NCBI RefSeq assembly: GCF_025061645.1
Contig: NZ_JANYMP010000026.1
Span: 89,513-151,107 of the forward strand
Length of the DNA stretch: 61,595 nucleotides
Reading direction: 5' to 3'
From: Umezawaea endophytica
GTDB taxonomy: Bacteria > Actinomycetota > Actinomycetes > Mycobacteriales > Pseudonocardiaceae
Within the stretch, counting starts at the first letter, position 1. Each line of letters begins with the position of its first letter. A program made the translations under genes and the position numbers. A model generated the notes under the pieces. The model saw only the letters and a list, made by a program, of their open reading frames with translations, was not told the origin of the DNA and made no database searches. Below are positions 50,591-60,490 of this stretch, one piece after another.

Positions 50591-51757
50591 TCAGGGAGCT
50601 TGCACCAATCCTGCACCGACATCCGTGGAAGGCAAAGGGAGTCGGCGCGCGGTCTGGGACAGCCTCGCCCACAGCTCGAACCCGCGCGACCCGTGCTTCT
50701 GCGCCATCAGCGCGGCGACGCCCGCGACGTGCGGCGTGGCCATGCTGGTGCCCTGCAACCGCTTCGTGCCCCCGACGTTCCAGCTCGAGTACACGTCGAC
50801 GCCGGGCGCGACCACGTCCACCGCGCCGACGGTGTCGGTGGTGCCGCAGGAGAAGAAGCCCATGGCCCGCGCCACGTCGACCGCCCCGACCGCCATGATC
50901 GACGGGCAGTTCGCCGGGTGGCCGACGGGGGCGACGGCTCCGGGCCGCCTGCTGTCGTTGCCCGCGGCGGCGATGATGAGCGTCCCCCTCGCCAGCGCCC
51001 GCGACGCCGCCTGCTCGAAGATCGCCGAGTGCGGCGTGCCGGGCCGGACGGAGGCGCCCAGCGACATCGAGATGACCGCGCACCCGTTGGCGATGGCCCA
51101 CTCGATGCCCGCCAGGATGCCGCCGTCCGAGCCGGAACCCTTGTTGCTGAGCACCTTGCCCGCGAAGATCTCCGCCTCGTGCGCGACGCCGTAGCCGGGG
51201 CCGGACGCGGGCGTGCGCGGACCGCAGGACGTGCCGATGCAGTGCGTGCCGTGGCCGTGCACGTCGTCGACGGTCTCGCCCGTGATGAACGAACTGGTGG
51301 TGACGGTGCGGCCCGCGAAGTCGGGGTGCGCGACGGTGAACCCGGTGTCCAGCACCGCGACCCGGATCCCCTTGCCGGACGCGGTGCTCAGGTTCGCGCC
51401 CACGGCCTGCAAGCCCCAGGTGAACACGCTCTCGTCCACCGCGGCGACGTCCGTCGCCGTGTCGGCGCTGATGGCGTGCACGACCCGCTCGGCCTCCACG
51501 GCGAGCACCGGACCGGGCTCGTCGACCGCGCGGTTCAGACCGGGGAGCTGCTCGGCGGTGGCGTCCACGAGCGCGATGCCCAGCTCGTGGAAGATCACCC
51601 CGTCCGCGCCCGCGATCTGCTCGGCCACGGTGTCGGCCGTGGTCGCGACCTGGATGCCCGCTACGCGGTCCAGTTCCCGGACGCCCGCTGCGGTGGAGTT
51701 GTTCTCTAGGAGCACCAGGTAGCGACCAGTGGTCTCGGTGCTCGTCGGCTGTGACAT
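50591..51757 (-). CDS. S8 family serine peptidase (subtilase)
   Basis: A 388-residue subtilisin-type protease. Catalytic residues are Asp137 (VAVLDTGF), His169 (HGHGTHCIG), oxyanion Asn267 (AAAGND) and Ser338 (GTSMATPHVAG). Residues 1-115 form an I9-like prodomain (RYLVLLENNS, VIFHELGIALVDATAEQLPGL, VLAVEAERVVHA). No N-terminal signal peptide is seen, so it may act in the cytoplasm or leave by an unusual route. Catalytic domain length is normal. It is followed closely by a small I9-like protein gene. The start at 51757 has GGGGGTCG upstream. Confidence 0.9.
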   Translation of the reverse strand: MSQPTSTETTGRYLVLLENNSTAAGVRELDRVAGIQVATTADTVAEQIAGADGVIFHELGIALVDATAEQLPGLNRAVDEPGPVLAVEAERVVHAISADTATDVAAVDESVFTWGLQAVGANLSTASGKGIRVAVLDTGFTVAHPDFAGRTVTTSSFITGETVDDVHGHGTHCIGTSCGPRTPASGPGYGVAHEAEIFAGKVLSNKGSGSDGGILAGIEWAIANGCAVISMSLGASVRPGTPHSAIFEQAASRALARGTLIIAAAGNDSRRPGAVAPVGHPANCPSIMAVGAVDVARAMGFFSCGTTDTVGAVDVVAPGVDVYSSWNVGGTKRLQGTSMATPHVAGVAALMAQKHGSRGFELWARLSQTARRLPLPSTDVGAGLVQAP

Positions 51758-51858
51758 GACGACCCCCTTCGGGGACGGTGGCGGCGGTCAACCTCTCCAC
51801 GTAGTGAGACGCCGCACACCGCGCAGATACCGGGGTTCACCCGAACGCCGCAACCGGT

Positions 51859-53046
51859 TCAGGCGGTTGCCGCCTCCCGCGCGCCGCGGCGCTTGCGCAC
51901 CAGACCGACCACCGGTTCCACGATGCGGGCCGTCACCGGGCCGAGCACCGCCATCAGGAGCACGTACGCCGTCGCCAGCGCCGCCAGCTTCTCGTCCACC
52001 GCGCCGGAGGCGACCGTCAGCCCGGCGATGACGATGGAGAACTCGCCGCGCGCCACCAGCGCCGCGCCCGCGCGGGCCCGACCCATCTTGGCGATGCCCT
52101 GCCTCTTCGCCGCCCACCACCCGGTCGCGATCTTCGTCAGCGTCGTCACGACCGCCAGCGCCACGGCCACGCCGAGCACCGGCGGGATGGACGCGGGGTT
52201 GGTGTTGAGGCCGAACACGACGAAGAACATCGCGGCGAACAGGTCGCGCAGCGGTTCGAGCATGCGGGTCGCGTTCTCCGCCGTGGAACCGGAGATGGCG
52301 ATGCCCAGCAGGAACGCGCCGACCGCGGCGGACACCTGGAGCTGCGAGGCGATGCCCGCCACCAGCAGCGCCGAGCCGAGGACCTTGAGCAGGAACACCT
52401 CGTGGTCGGGACTGTCCACGATGGCCGACACGAACCGGCCGTACTTCAACGCGATCACCAGGACGACGGTGATCGCGGCCAGCGAGATGCCCACCGCGCT
52501 CAGGCCGCCGAAGAAGCTCACGCCCGCCAGCAAGGCCGTCAGGATCGGCAGGTACACCGCCATCGCCAGGTCCTCGAACACCAGCACCGACAGCACCACC
52601 GGGGTTTCCCGGTTGCCGAGCCGACCGAGGTCGCCGAGGACCTTCGCGATGATGCCGGAGGACGAGATGTAGGTGACGCCCGCCATCGCGAGCGCGCCGA
52701 CCGGGCCCCAGCCCAGCAGCAGCCCGGCGATCGCGCCCGGCGTCGCGTTCAGCACGATGTCGAGCAGGCCCGCCGTCCACGACTTCTTCAAGCCGGTGAC
52801 CAGTTCGCTGGCCGAGTACTCCAGGCCGAGCAGCAACAGCAGCAGCACCACGCCGATCTCGCTGGCGAGGTGGGTGAACTCCTCGATGCCGTCCAACGGG
52901 ATCAGCCCGCCGTGGCCGAAGGCCAGACCGCCGATCAGGTAGAGGGGGATGGGGGAGATGCCGATCTTCCAGGCCACCCGGCCGAGCAGGCCCAAGCCGA
53001 AGAAGACCGCCCCGAGTTGGATCAGTGCGATCGCTGTCGTGTGCAC
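51859..53046 (-). CDS. CPA2-type cation:proton antiporter (KhtU-like)
   Basis: A 395-residue membrane protein with about 12 transmembrane helices and the Kef/CPA2 fold: GGLAFGHGGLIPLDGIEEFTHLASEIGVVLLLLLLGLEYS near residues 38-77 and VLVFEDLAMAVYLPILTAL near 150. It ends after a short cytoplasmic tail and has no TrkA-N domain. The regulatory subunit gene lies 6 bases upstream, so together they form a KhtTU-type K+/H+ antiporter. Its job would be potassium and pH homeostasis. GTG 53046. Confidence 0.88.
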   Translation of the reverse strand: MHTTAIALIQLGAVFFGLGLLGRVAWKIGISPIPLYLIGGLAFGHGGLIPLDGIEEFTHLASEIGVVLLLLLLGLEYSASELVTGLKKSWTAGLLDIVLNATPGAIAGLLLGWGPVGALAMAGVTYISSSGIIAKVLGDLGRLGNRETPVVLSVLVFEDLAMAVYLPILTALLAGVSFFGGLSAVGISLAAITVVLVIALKYGRFVSAIVDSPDHEVFLLKVLGSALLVAGIASQLQVSAAVGAFLLGIAISGSTAENATRMLEPLRDLFAAMFFVVFGLNTNPASIPPVLGVAVALAVVTTLTKIATGWWAAKRQGIAKMGRARAGAALVARGEFSIVIAGLTVASGAVDEKLAALATAYVLLMAVLGPVTARIVEPVVGLVRKRRGAREAATA

Positions 53047-53052
53047 GAGTGC

Positions 53053-53535
53053 TCAGCCACCACCCAGGATCTCGGCGGAGGACGCGAGACCGTCCGACGT
53101 GCCGACCACCACGACGAGGTCGCCGCCGGTGAACAGGAAGTCCGGCCGGGGCGAGGGGTGCACGACGCCCGCGCGCACGACGGCGACGATCGACGCGCCG
53201 GTGCGGGTGCGGAGCTGGGTGTCGCCGAGTTCCCTGCCGTCGTACCGCGAGCCGGGCACGATCGGGAACTGCTTCGTGTCGATCCCGGTGACCTCGCTGT
53301 GCTGGTTCTCCAGGTGCGCCACCAACTGCGGCGCCCCGAGCAGCCCGGCCAGCGTCCCTGCTTCCTGCGGGGTCAGCGGTATGGACGCCGAACACGCGTC
53401 CGGGTCGTCGGTCTTCGAGATGATGAACTCGAACTTGCCGTCGCGGTAGGTGATCACCCCGATCCGGCGGCCCGAGCGGATCATGAAGTCCTGGCGGGTG
53501 CCGATCCCCGGTAGCGGCGTCACCTCGACGTTCAC
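53053..53535 (-). CDS. TrkA-C domain regulatory subunit of the antiporter (KhtT-like)
   Basis: A 160-residue soluble protein. The N-terminal half (VEVTPLPGIGTRQDFMIRSGRRIGVITYRDGKFEFIIS) and the C-terminal RCK_C/TrkA-C domain (about 85-155; FPIVPGSRYDGRELGDTQLRTRTGASIVAVVR and FLFTGGDLVVVVGT) match KhtT/YhaT-type subunits. TrkA-C domains bind nucleotides such as cyclic di-AMP, so gating by that messenger is plausible. First gene of the two-gene operon; GTG 53535. Confidence 0.88.
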   Translation of the reverse strand: MNVEVTPLPGIGTRQDFMIRSGRRIGVITYRDGKFEFIISKTDDPDACSASIPLTPQEAGTLAGLLGAPQLVAHLENQHSEVTGIDTKQFPIVPGSRYDGRELGDTQLRTRTGASIVAVVRAGVVHPSPRPDFLFTGGDLVVVVGTSDGLASSAEILGGG

Positions 53536-53592
53536 GGTTGAAGCCTACTTCACGTCGGATGACGGGATCGTCGGCCGCAGTACCGTGCCGAC

Positions 53593-54738
53593 ATGACGGG
53601 ATGGCTTCAGCCTGTGCGGCGCGGGTGGGTCGTGCGCGACCGCGTACCGGGGCCGGACGTGGACGAGTTCGCCGAGCCGGACCAGGTGGTCCGCGCACTG
53701 GCCGGTCCCGGCGGCGGCCGGGGCACGCTGCTCGCCGTGCAGCACCCGCACCGCACGCCCGCCGCGCTGGCCGCGGGGACGGGACTGGTGGAGTCGCTGC
53801 CGCTGGCCCGCGAAGCGCTCGGGCAGCTCCTGCGCCAGGCGTACCGGCCGGTCTCCGACGTGGTCGCGCCGTACTGGGTGGACGGCCCGGACGGGACGGC
53901 GTGCGGGCTGCTCTGCGTGGTCGACCCCGCCGCGGTGGACGCCGACGGCATCAGCCGGGTCCGGCACAGCGAGCAGGTGTACCCCGACGTGGTGGCCGAA
54001 CGGGCCCGCGTGCTCGCCGGGCTCGGCGTCGCCACCAGCGCCGCGATGCTCGTGCCGGTCGCCCCGCGCGACGAGCTGACCGCGCTGCTGCACGCCGAGT
54101 TCGACCACGACCCCGCCGTGTCGCTGGTCGACTCGGGCGGCCGTCGGCACCGCGTGTGGCTCGTCGGTCCCGGCGACGCGCAGGACACCCTCCTGGAGGT
54201 CGCCGGGGCGCACCCGCTGCTGGTCGCCGACGGCAACCACCGGGTCGCCGCCGCGGCCGCCGCGGGCCTGAGCGGGCTGCTCGCGCTGGTCACGGCCGGG
54301 CCCGCGCTGCGGATCGGGCCGATCCACCGCGCGCTCGTCGACACCGGCCTGTCCGCCGACGACCTGGCCACGGCCTGGCGCGCGCTCGGGCTGCGGGTCG
54401 ACGACCTGCCCGCCGTGCGGCCACCGGAACCCGGCGTGGTCGTGGTGGTGTGCCCGGACCGGGTGCTGCGCGTCGACCTGCCGACGCCGGGGATCGACCA
54501 CGCCGCCGTGGAATCCCTGCTGCTGGAGAAGGCGCTCGGCCTGGACCCCGAGAGCCCGCGGGTGCGGCCGGTGATCGACGAGCGGTGGCGGTCGGTCGCG
54601 GCCGACGCGGTGCTGCTGGTGGCTCCCGTGCCGCTCGCGGACGTCCTCGCCGTGCACGCGGCGGGGGAGCGGATGCCGCGCAAGAGCACCTACTTCACGC
54701 CGAAACCCCGTAGCGGTCTGCTGCTGGCTGACCTCTAG
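53593..54738 (+). CDS. DUF1015 family protein
   Basis: A 381-residue protein with DUF1015 marks: an ALAGPGGGRGTLLAVQHPHRTP segment near the start, PLLVADGNHRVAAAAAAG near residue 215, and the C-terminal ERMPRKSTYFTPKPRSGLLL block. The family is large but has no established biochemical role. ATG 53593. It ends 10 bases before aroH, so the two may be cotranscribed. Divergent from the KhtT gene. Confidence 0.85.
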   Translation: MTGWLQPVRRGWVVRDRVPGPDVDEFAEPDQVVRALAGPGGGRGTLLAVQHPHRTPAALAAGTGLVESLPLAREALGQLLRQAYRPVSDVVAPYWVDGPDGTACGLLCVVDPAAVDADGISRVRHSEQVYPDVVAERARVLAGLGVATSAAMLVPVAPRDELTALLHAEFDHDPAVSLVDSGGRRHRVWLVGPGDAQDTLLEVAGAHPLLVADGNHRVAAAAAAGLSGLLALVTAGPALRIGPIHRALVDTGLSADDLATAWRALGLRVDDLPAVRPPEPGVVVVVCPDRVLRVDLPTPGIDHAAVESLLLEKALGLDPESPRVRPVIDERWRSVAADAVLLVAPVPLADVLAVHAAGERMPRKSTYFTPKPRSGLLLADL

Positions 54739-54748
54739 AGTCCTTCGA

Positions 54749-55114
54749 ATGGCGGTACGAGCGATTCGCGGAGCGACCCAGATCGACGCCGACGACCGCG
54801 ACCAGGTGCTGGAGGCGACAGCCGAACTGGTCCGGGAGCTGTTGGCGCGCAACGGTCTCACCAGCGACGAGGTCATCAGCGTGATCCTCACGGCGACCCC
54901 GGACGTCGTGTCCGAGTTCCCCGCGTACGCGGCGCGGAAGGCCGGGTTGGACGACGTCCCGCTGCTGTCGGCGACGGAGATCGCGGTGCCCGGCGCCATG
55001 CCGAGGGTGATCCGGCTCATGGCGCACGTGGAGACGGACCTGACCCGTGCCGAGGTGAGGCACGTCTACCTGAGGGGCGCGGCGGCGCTGCGGACCGACC
55101 TGAAGCAGTTGTGA
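54749..55114 (+). CDS. aroH: Monofunctional chorismate mutase, AroH class
   Basis: A 121-residue chorismate mutase of the trimeric AroH fold, which converts chorismate to prephenate for Phe/Tyr synthesis. Residues matching the Bacillus active site are Arg7 (VRAIRGATQ), Glu77 (SATEIAVPG), Arg89 ([12 protein letters not shown]), Tyr107 and Arg115 ([10 protein letters not shown]). The length is that of the family. ATG 54749 directly follows DUF1015. AroH-type genes next to cmk are common in actinobacteria. Confidence 0.93.
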   Translation: MAVRAIRGATQIDADDRDQVLEATAELVRELLARNGLTSDEVISVILTATPDVVSEFPAYAARKAGLDDVPLLSATEIAVPGAMPRVIRLMAHVETDLTRAEVRHVYLRGAAALRTDLKQL

Positions 55115-55238
55115 CGCCTGGGGCGAACGCGGCCGTGCGGGGGGAATAACCCCGCCTGGTGCGGGCGTGACGCTCCACACCAGGCACAATGGGAGCGTGG
55201 GCGGCGGCCCGCGTCAACGACATCAGGAGGCAGTCGCG

Positions 55239-55949
55239 GTGGGACAAGGTGAGCTGCGTGGCGTGGTGGCCCTCGACGGGCCTTCCGGCACCGGCAAGTC
55301 CTCCGTGGCCCGCAGGCTGGCGGGCATCCTGGGCGCCCAGTACCTGGACACCGGCGCGATGTACCGCGCCGTGACGCTCGCGGTGCTGCGCGCCGGGGTC
55401 GACCCCCTCGACACCGAACGGGTGATTTCGCTCGCCCGCTCGTCGCGCCTGGTGCTCGGCACCGACCCGGCCCACGCGACCACGACGCTCGACGGCCAGG
55501 ACGTCGGCGCCGAGATCCGCGGCGCGGACGTGACGCTGGCGGTCTCGCCGGTGTCGGCCGTGCGCGAGGTCCGCGAACTGCTCGTCGCCGAGCAGCGCCG
55601 CATCATCGCCGAAGCGGACGGCATCGTCGTGGAAGGCCGGGACATCGGCACCGTCGTCGCGCCCGACGCCGAGCTGAAGGTGTACCTGACGGCGTCCGCC
55701 GAAGCGCGCGCCCAGCGCCGCACCAGGCAGGACACCGCCGCGGGCCGCGCGGTGACCGTGGACGCGACGCTCGCGGACGTGCAGCGGCGCGACAACTACG
55801 ACTCGACGCGCGCGGTGTCGCCGCTCCGACCCGCCGACGACGCGGTCGAGCTCGACACGACGACGCTCGACCTCGCGGGCACCGTCGCCGCGCTCCTCGA
55901 CCTGGTGGACCGGCGCGGCCTCCGGGTGGCGGATCGGGTGACCAGGTGA
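55239..55949 (+). CDS. cmk: (d)CMP kinase
   Basis: A 236-residue cytidylate kinase that makes (d)CDP from (d)CMP. It shows the P-loop [10 protein letters not shown] at residues about 13-22, [16 protein letters not shown], the CMP-binding [32 protein letters not shown] and the [27 protein letters not shown] lid. GTG 55239 is chosen with AGGAGG at 55225-55230. It overlaps plsC by 4 bases (GTGA); cmk-plsC-der is one translationally coupled operon. Confidence 0.93.
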   Translation: MGQGELRGVVALDGPSGTGKSSVARRLAGILGAQYLDTGAMYRAVTLAVLRAGVDPLDTERVISLARSSRLVLGTDPAHATTTLDGQDVGAEIRGADVTLAVSPVSAVREVRELLVAEQRRIIAEADGIVVEGRDIGTVVAPDAELKVYLTASAEARAQRRTRQDTAAGRAVTVDATLADVQRRDNYDSTRAVSPLRPADDAVELDTTTLDLAGTVAALLDLVDRRGLRVADRVTR

Positions 55950-56605
55950 CCGGTCAACTCCCCGACGGGTCGTCGGCGGGGTGGACGGACTTCGGCAGGT
56001 GGATCGCGCGGTACCCTTACGCGCTGCCGTTCCGCGTGCGGGTGCACGGCGGTGAGCACGTACCGCCGACGGGCGCGGTCGTGGTCGTGGCCAACCACAG
56101 CTCCATGGCGGACGGGCCCCTGCTGTTCGGCGCGCTGCCCCGCCGGGTGGTGTTCCTGATCAAGCAGGAGATGTTCGCCGGCCCACTCGGCTGGTTCCTG
56201 CGCAAGATCGGCCAGCTCCCGGTGCGCCGCGGCGTGCCGGACCGGACACCGCTGCTCGCGGCGGTGGAGGTGCTCCGCGCCGGTGGCGTGGTCGGCGTCT
56301 TCCCCGAGGGCACGCGCGGCAGCGGCGACGTGGCCGACGCGCAGCACGGGGCCGCGTGGCTGGCCAGGTCGTCGGACGCCGTGGTGCTGCCGGTGGCCTG
56401 TCGCGGGACGCTGCGGCCGCCGGGCGCCACCCGGAGGTTCCTGCCCGTGGTCGACGTGCTGGTCGGAAAGCCGTTCGAGCTGCCCCCTGGGAAGGGAAAA
56501 CAGGCGCTCGACGTTGCCACCGGGCAGGTGCGCGACCGCCTGGCCGCACTGGTGGCCGAACTGGACGATTTTCGCAACAGAAGTCTGAGTGGAGAAGCAA
56601 AGTGA
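55946..56605 (+). CDS. plsC: 1-acylglycerol-3-phosphate O-acyltransferase family protein
   Basis: A 219-residue acyltransferase for phospholipid synthesis. The catalytic NHSSMAD (H-x4-D) block is near residue 50, followed by [24 protein letters not shown] and the substrate-binding FPEGTRG near residue 118. Membrane-associated through its hydrophobic N-terminal half. GTG 55946 overlaps the cmk stop; its own stop overlaps the der start (GTGA), so all three are coupled. Confidence 0.88.
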   Translation: MTGQLPDGSSAGWTDFGRWIARYPYALPFRVRVHGGEHVPPTGAVVVVANHSSMADGPLLFGALPRRVVFLIKQEMFAGPLGWFLRKIGQLPVRRGVPDRTPLLAAVEVLRAGGVVGVFPEGTRGSGDVADAQHGAAWLARSSDAVVLPVACRGTLRPPGATRRFLPVVDVLVGKPFELPPGKGKQALDVATGQVRDRLAALVAELDDFRNRSLSGEAK

Positions 56606-58050
56606 CGGACTTGGACGGCACGTGGACGGACGAGTCCGACTGGTCGGCGTTCGACGGTGACGGCTCGGGGGACGGCGAGGACGGCGTCGCCGTACCGCAG
56701 CCGACGCTCGCCGTGGTCGGACGCCCGAACGTGGGCAAGTCGACCCTCGTGAACCGCATCATCGGCCGCCGCGAGGCGGTCGTTCAGGACGTGCCCGGCG
56801 TGACGCGCGACCGCATCGCGTACGACGCGCTGTGGAACGGCCGCAAGTTCACCGTCGTGGACACCGGCGGCTGGGAGCCGGACGCGACCGGCCTCCAGGG
56901 CGCCGTCGCCGCGCAGGCCGAGCTGGCGATGGCGGCGGCGGACGTGATCCTGCTGGTCGTGGACACGACCGTCGGCTACACCGCCACCGAGGAAGCCGTG
57001 GCCAAGATCCTGCGCCGCTCCAAGCGGCCGGTGCTGCTGGTCGCGAACAAGGTCGACGACGAGCGGCTGCTGGCCGAGACCGCGTCGCTCTGGTCGCTGG
57101 GCCTCGGCGAGCCGTGGCCGGTCTCCGGTCTGCACGGCCGCGGCTCCGGCGACCTGCTCGACGCGATCCTGGCCGCCCTGCCGGAGACCCCGCGCGACGA
57201 CTTCAAGCCCGTCGCGGGCCCCCGCCGCGTGGCGTTGGTCGGCAAGCCGAACGTGGGCAAGTCCAGCCTCCTCAACCGCCTGACCGGCGAGAACCGCTCG
57301 GTCGTCGACGCGGTCGCGGGCACCACCGTCGACCCGGTCGACTCCATGGTCGAGCTGGACGACGAGGTGTGGCGCTTCGTCGACACCGCCGGTCTGCGCA
57401 AGCGCGTGAACTTCGCCAGCGGCGCCGAGTACTACGCGTCGCTGCGCACCAAGGCCGCGATCGACTCGGCCGAGGTCGCGATCGTGCTGCTCGACGCGAG
57501 CGAGCCGATCAGCGAGCAGGACCTGCGCGTGCTGACCATGGCCGTCGAGTCCGGCAAGGGCATCGTGCTGGCCATGAACAAGTGGGACCTCGTGGACGAG
57601 GACCGCCGCAAGGAGATGGTCCGCGAGCTGGAACGCGGCCTCGTGCGCGTGCCGTGGGCGGAGACGGTGAACATCTCCGCGCTGACCGGCCGCGCCGTCC
57701 GCAAGCTGGCCCCGGCCCTGCGCACCGCGCTGGCGTCGTGGGACACCCGCGTCCCGACCGGCAAGCTCAACTCGTGGCTGACGGCCCTCATCGCCGCCAC
57801 CCCGCCGCCGGTCCGCAGCGGCAAGCAGCCCAAGGTCCTGTTCGCGACCCAGGCCTCGACCCGGCCGCCGACGTTCGTGCTGTTCACCTCCGGCTTCCTG
57901 GAGGCGGGCTACCGCAGGTTCATCGAGCGCAAGCTCCGCGAGGAGTTCGGCTTCGTCGGCAGCCCCGTCCGCGTCTCCGTGCGCGTCCGCGAGAAGCGCG
58001 GCTTCAGCGGCAAGCCCGGTGACAAGCGCGGCAAGGGCGGCAAGAAGTAG
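56602..58050 (+). CDS. der: Ribosome-associated GTPase Der (EngA)
   Basis: A 482-residue tandem GTPase for 50S subunit maturation. An acidic N-terminal extension of about 30 residues precedes GTPase domain 1 (G1 [20 protein letters not shown]) and domain 2 (G1 [22 protein letters not shown]). The C-terminal KH-like domain is at about 375-460 ([40 protein letters not shown]). A basic glycine/lysine-rich tail ends the protein. GTG 56602 with GGAGAAG upstream. Confidence 0.95.
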   Translation: MTDLDGTWTDESDWSAFDGDGSGDGEDGVAVPQPTLAVVGRPNVGKSTLVNRIIGRREAVVQDVPGVTRDRIAYDALWNGRKFTVVDTGGWEPDATGLQGAVAAQAELAMAAADVILLVVDTTVGYTATEEAVAKILRRSKRPVLLVANKVDDERLLAETASLWSLGLGEPWPVSGLHGRGSGDLLDAILAALPETPRDDFKPVAGPRRVALVGKPNVGKSSLLNRLTGENRSVVDAVAGTTVDPVDSMVELDDEVWRFVDTAGLRKRVNFASGAEYYASLRTKAAIDSAEVAIVLLDASEPISEQDLRVLTMAVESGKGIVLAMNKWDLVDEDRRKEMVRELERGLVRVPWAETVNISALTGRAVRKLAPALRTALASWDTRVPTGKLNSWLTALIAATPPPVRSGKQPKVLFATQASTRPPTFVLFTSGFLEAGYRRFIERKLREEFGFVGSPVRVSVRVREKRGFSGKPGDKRGKGGKK

Positions 58051-58089
58051 CTGTTGCTCCAGGCGGCCGAATGAGGTCTCCTGGGCGAC

Positions 58090-58734
58090 GTGGTGGTGCG
58101 ATTGGTGCTGGCGGACGACGAGCCCCTGCTCAGGCGGGGGCTCAAGGTCCTGCTGGAGACCGACGACCGCATCGAGGTCGTCGCCGAGGCGTCGGACGGC
58201 GCCGCCCTGCTGGACGTGGTCGCCCGCGTTCACCCGGACGTGGTGCTGGTTGACGTGCAGATGCCCGTCGTCGACGGCCTGGAGGCCCTGCGCCGCCTCC
58301 GCGACCTGCCCGACCCGCCGGTGGTCGCGGTCCTGACCACGTTCGACCTGGACGACTACGTCGCCACCGCGCTGGACCTCGGCGCACAGGGCTTCCTGCT
58401 GAAGGACGCCGAACCGGACGCCCTGATCAGAGCCGTGCTCGACCTCGCGGCGGGCGGCGCCGTCCTGGACCCCAGGATCACCGCCCGCCTCCTGCCCAGG
58501 CTGCGCGGCTCCGGCCTGCGCGAGAACCACCAGGTGGCAGGCCTCACCGGCCGTGAACGCCAGGTGCTGGCCCTGCTGGCCGACGGCCAGCCCAACGCCG
58601 CCATAGCCCTCAACCTCGGCCTCACCGAGGCCACCGTGAAGAGCTACGTCTCCGCGCTCCTCACCAAGCTGGGCGTGGACAACCGCGTCCAAGCGGCCCT
58701 CGTGGCCCAACGCGCCAACGGCGTCTCGTGGTGA
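58090..58734 (+). CDS. NarL/LuxR-type response regulator
   Basis: A 214-residue two-component regulator. The receiver (1-120) has LADDEPLLRRGLKVLL (acidic pair), phospho-acceptor Asp in VVLVDVQMPVVDGLEAL (about residue 54), TTF and Lys in FLLKDAEPDAL. The LuxR HTH is at about 150-210 (LTGRERQVLALLADGQPNAAIALNLGLTEATVKSYVSALLTKLGVDNRVQ). Its stop overlaps the histidine kinase start. Target genes are not evident nearby. Confidence 0.92.
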   Translation: MVVRLVLADDEPLLRRGLKVLLETDDRIEVVAEASDGAALLDVVARVHPDVVLVDVQMPVVDGLEALRRLRDLPDPPVVAVLTTFDLDDYVATALDLGAQGFLLKDAEPDALIRAVLDLAAGGAVLDPRITARLLPRLRGSGLRENHQVAGLTGRERQVLALLADGQPNAAIALNLGLTEATVKSYVSALLTKLGVDNRVQAALVAQRANGVSW

Positions 58735-59867
58735 CCTGGCGCCGCGCGGCCCTGGAACTGCCGACCATCGGCGTCCCCGCGGCCATGGTCCTCATGGCGG
58801 GCACCTACCCGTTCACCTGGTCCGTCCCCACCGCCCTGGCCGCCTGCCTGGCCCTGCCGCTGCGCCACAGGTGGCCCTGGCTGGCCACCGTGATGTGCCT
58901 ACCGGCCCTCTGCGGCGGCCTGGGCTGGCCCCCGGCCGTGATCGCCTTCTACCGCACCGGCCGCCACACCCGCTCCCCACGAGTCGCCCTGACCTGCGTC
59001 CTGCTGGCCACCGCCGTCCCCACCACGTTCGTAGCCCTCAACGAGCGCCTACCCCTCAACCAACTGCTGCTCACGCTCGCCTACACGTTCTTCATGTCCG
59101 CCGCCCCGGCCGCCATAGGCGCCCTGATCACCGCCAGACAGGACCTGACAACCAGCCTCGCCGAAACCGCCAGGGCCCGCGAAGCCGAGCTGGAAGCCCG
59201 CGAGGCCACCGCCAGGGCCTCGGAACGAGCCAGGATCGCCAGGGAGATCCACGACGCCGTCGGCCACCACGCCACCCTCATAGCCGTCGAATCAGCCGCA
59301 CTGGCAGCCACCACCACCGACCAGCACACGAAGGACACGGCACTTCGCGTACGCGGCCTGGCAAAGGAAACCCTCACAGAAATGCGCGCCGCCCTGGGCC
59401 TCCTCAACGCCCCACGAGAACCCGCCCAGGGCTACCTCGACCTACCCAACTTGATCAACCGCGCCCGCGCAGCAGGCCTACCGGTCGACTACACCAACCA
59501 CGCCCGCACCACCCCCACCCCAGCGGTAGGCCGCGCCATCTACCGCGTAGTCCAAGAAGCCTTGACCAACGTCACCAAACACGCCCCCAACGCCCCCGTG
59601 CAGATCCACCTGACCCGCCAGTCCCACTCCATCCACATCACCGTCACGAACACCGCCTCCCCAAACCCCCCACCTCACCAGCACCACGACGGCACAGGCC
59701 TACACGGCCTCTCAGAACGCGTAACCACACTCGGCGGCACCTTCACCGCCACCCCAGGCCCGGACGGCGGCTTCAGCGTCGAGGCGACCCTACCGACCGG
59801 TAGGACGAAAGTTGACCAAAAAGACTCGACTTATGGCGGTAGTGCACGAAACCCGGCGAACGCATAG
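58731..59867 (+). CDS. Sensor histidine kinase (HisKA_3 type)
   Basis: An approximately 378-residue membrane kinase partner of the regulator at 58090. Four to five hydrophobic segments (about 10-130) precede a coiled coil (ETARAREAELEAREATARASERARIA), the H-box AREIHDAVGHHATLIAVE (His near 178) and an HATPase_c domain (YRVVQEALTNVTKHAPN; GTGLHGLSERVTTLGG). GTG 58731 overlaps the regulator stop (GTGA); GTG 58728 is an alternative. The 3' half uses many A-ending codons, unlike the upstream genes. Stimulus unknown. Confidence 0.88.
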   Translation: MTWRRAALELPTIGVPAAMVLMAGTYPFTWSVPTALAACLALPLRHRWPWLATVMCLPALCGGLGWPPAVIAFYRTGRHTRSPRVALTCVLLATAVPTTFVALNERLPLNQLLLTLAYTFFMSAAPAAIGALITARQDLTTSLAETARAREAELEAREATARASERARIAREIHDAVGHHATLIAVESAALAATTTDQHTKDTALRVRGLAKETLTEMRAALGLLNAPREPAQGYLDLPNLINRARAAGLPVDYTNHARTTPTPAVGRAIYRVVQEALTNVTKHAPNAPVQIHLTRQSHSIHITVTNTASPNPPPHQHHDGTGLHGLSERVTTLGGTFTATPGPDGGFSVEATLPTGRTKVDQKDSTYGGSARNPANA

Positions 59868-59915
59868 TTGCGCTTGTTCGATCGACGGTCGGGGGGCCGA
59901 TCGGGACCGAGGGGA

Positions 59916-59945
59916 GCAGAGGCCCGCCACAAGGCGGGCCTCTGC
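59916..59945 (+). terminator. Hairpin after the two-component operon
   Basis: GCAGAGGCCCGCC (59916-59928) and GGCGGGCCTCTGC (59933-59945) form 13 perfect pairs around ACAA, followed by TATATCGG. It lies 49 bases after the kinase stop and insulates the tRNA gene. Confidence 0.8.
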
Positions 59946-60038
59946 TATATCGGCAGGTCGGACGGTATGTGGGGGGTCGTTTCAAGGGGACGATGGTGGT
60001 GCGCTAAGCTTTCCGAGCACCCCGCAAGGGAGTGCGGC

Positions 60039-60112
<74 letters not shown>

Positions 60113-60123
60113 CGGTCCGAATC

Positions 60124-60167
60124 AGCCCGCTGATTCTGGGTAGTAAGCCCAGGTCAGCGGGCTTTTT
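60124..60167 (+). terminator. Rho-independent terminator of tRNA-Pro
   Basis: AGCCCGCTGA (60124-60133) pairs with TCAGCGGGCT (60154-60163), followed by a run of T (60163-60167). It lies 12 bases downstream of the tRNA. Confidence 0.85.
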
Positions 60168-60179
60168 CGTGCGCGAATA

Positions 60180-60490
60180 ACGATCTTCGCATGATCGCTC
60201 GCGGACCCTATTTTCAACATCAACAGGGCCGCAGAAGGAGCGAAAAAGGAGCGAGCCGCTCCAGACTTTTGCCAGCGGGCAAATGTGGTCACCCCAAACG
60301 GGTGATTCGCCGCAACAGCGCGGAAATGTCACCCGTTGGCGTGAACCGAGGTGAACGAGCCTCAAGTGACGTTGAATGAAAACCCTGCCACGGTTCGTGG
60401 ACCGGCTGGCAGCGGACCGTCGTTCCTTGCGCACGTCGTGCCCGGCGACGTCGTGTGCACGCAGTGCTGTCGTCGCCATTTCGACAGCAA
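60180..60490. other. Region without a convincing gene
   Basis: About 310 bases downstream of the tRNA terminator. Base composition is less GC-rich than the rest of the window (for example the A-rich stretch near 60233-60255). Short frames exist on both strands, but none has a ribosome site with sensible coding pattern. No tRNA 3'-end duplication or integrase is visible. It may be upstream or leftover sequence of an insertion beside tRNA-Pro. Confidence 0.5.

Noticed and set aside
56017-58710. An 897-codon frame antisense to plsC, der and the response regulator.
   Set aside because: Shadow of well-identified housekeeping genes; no recognisable domain.
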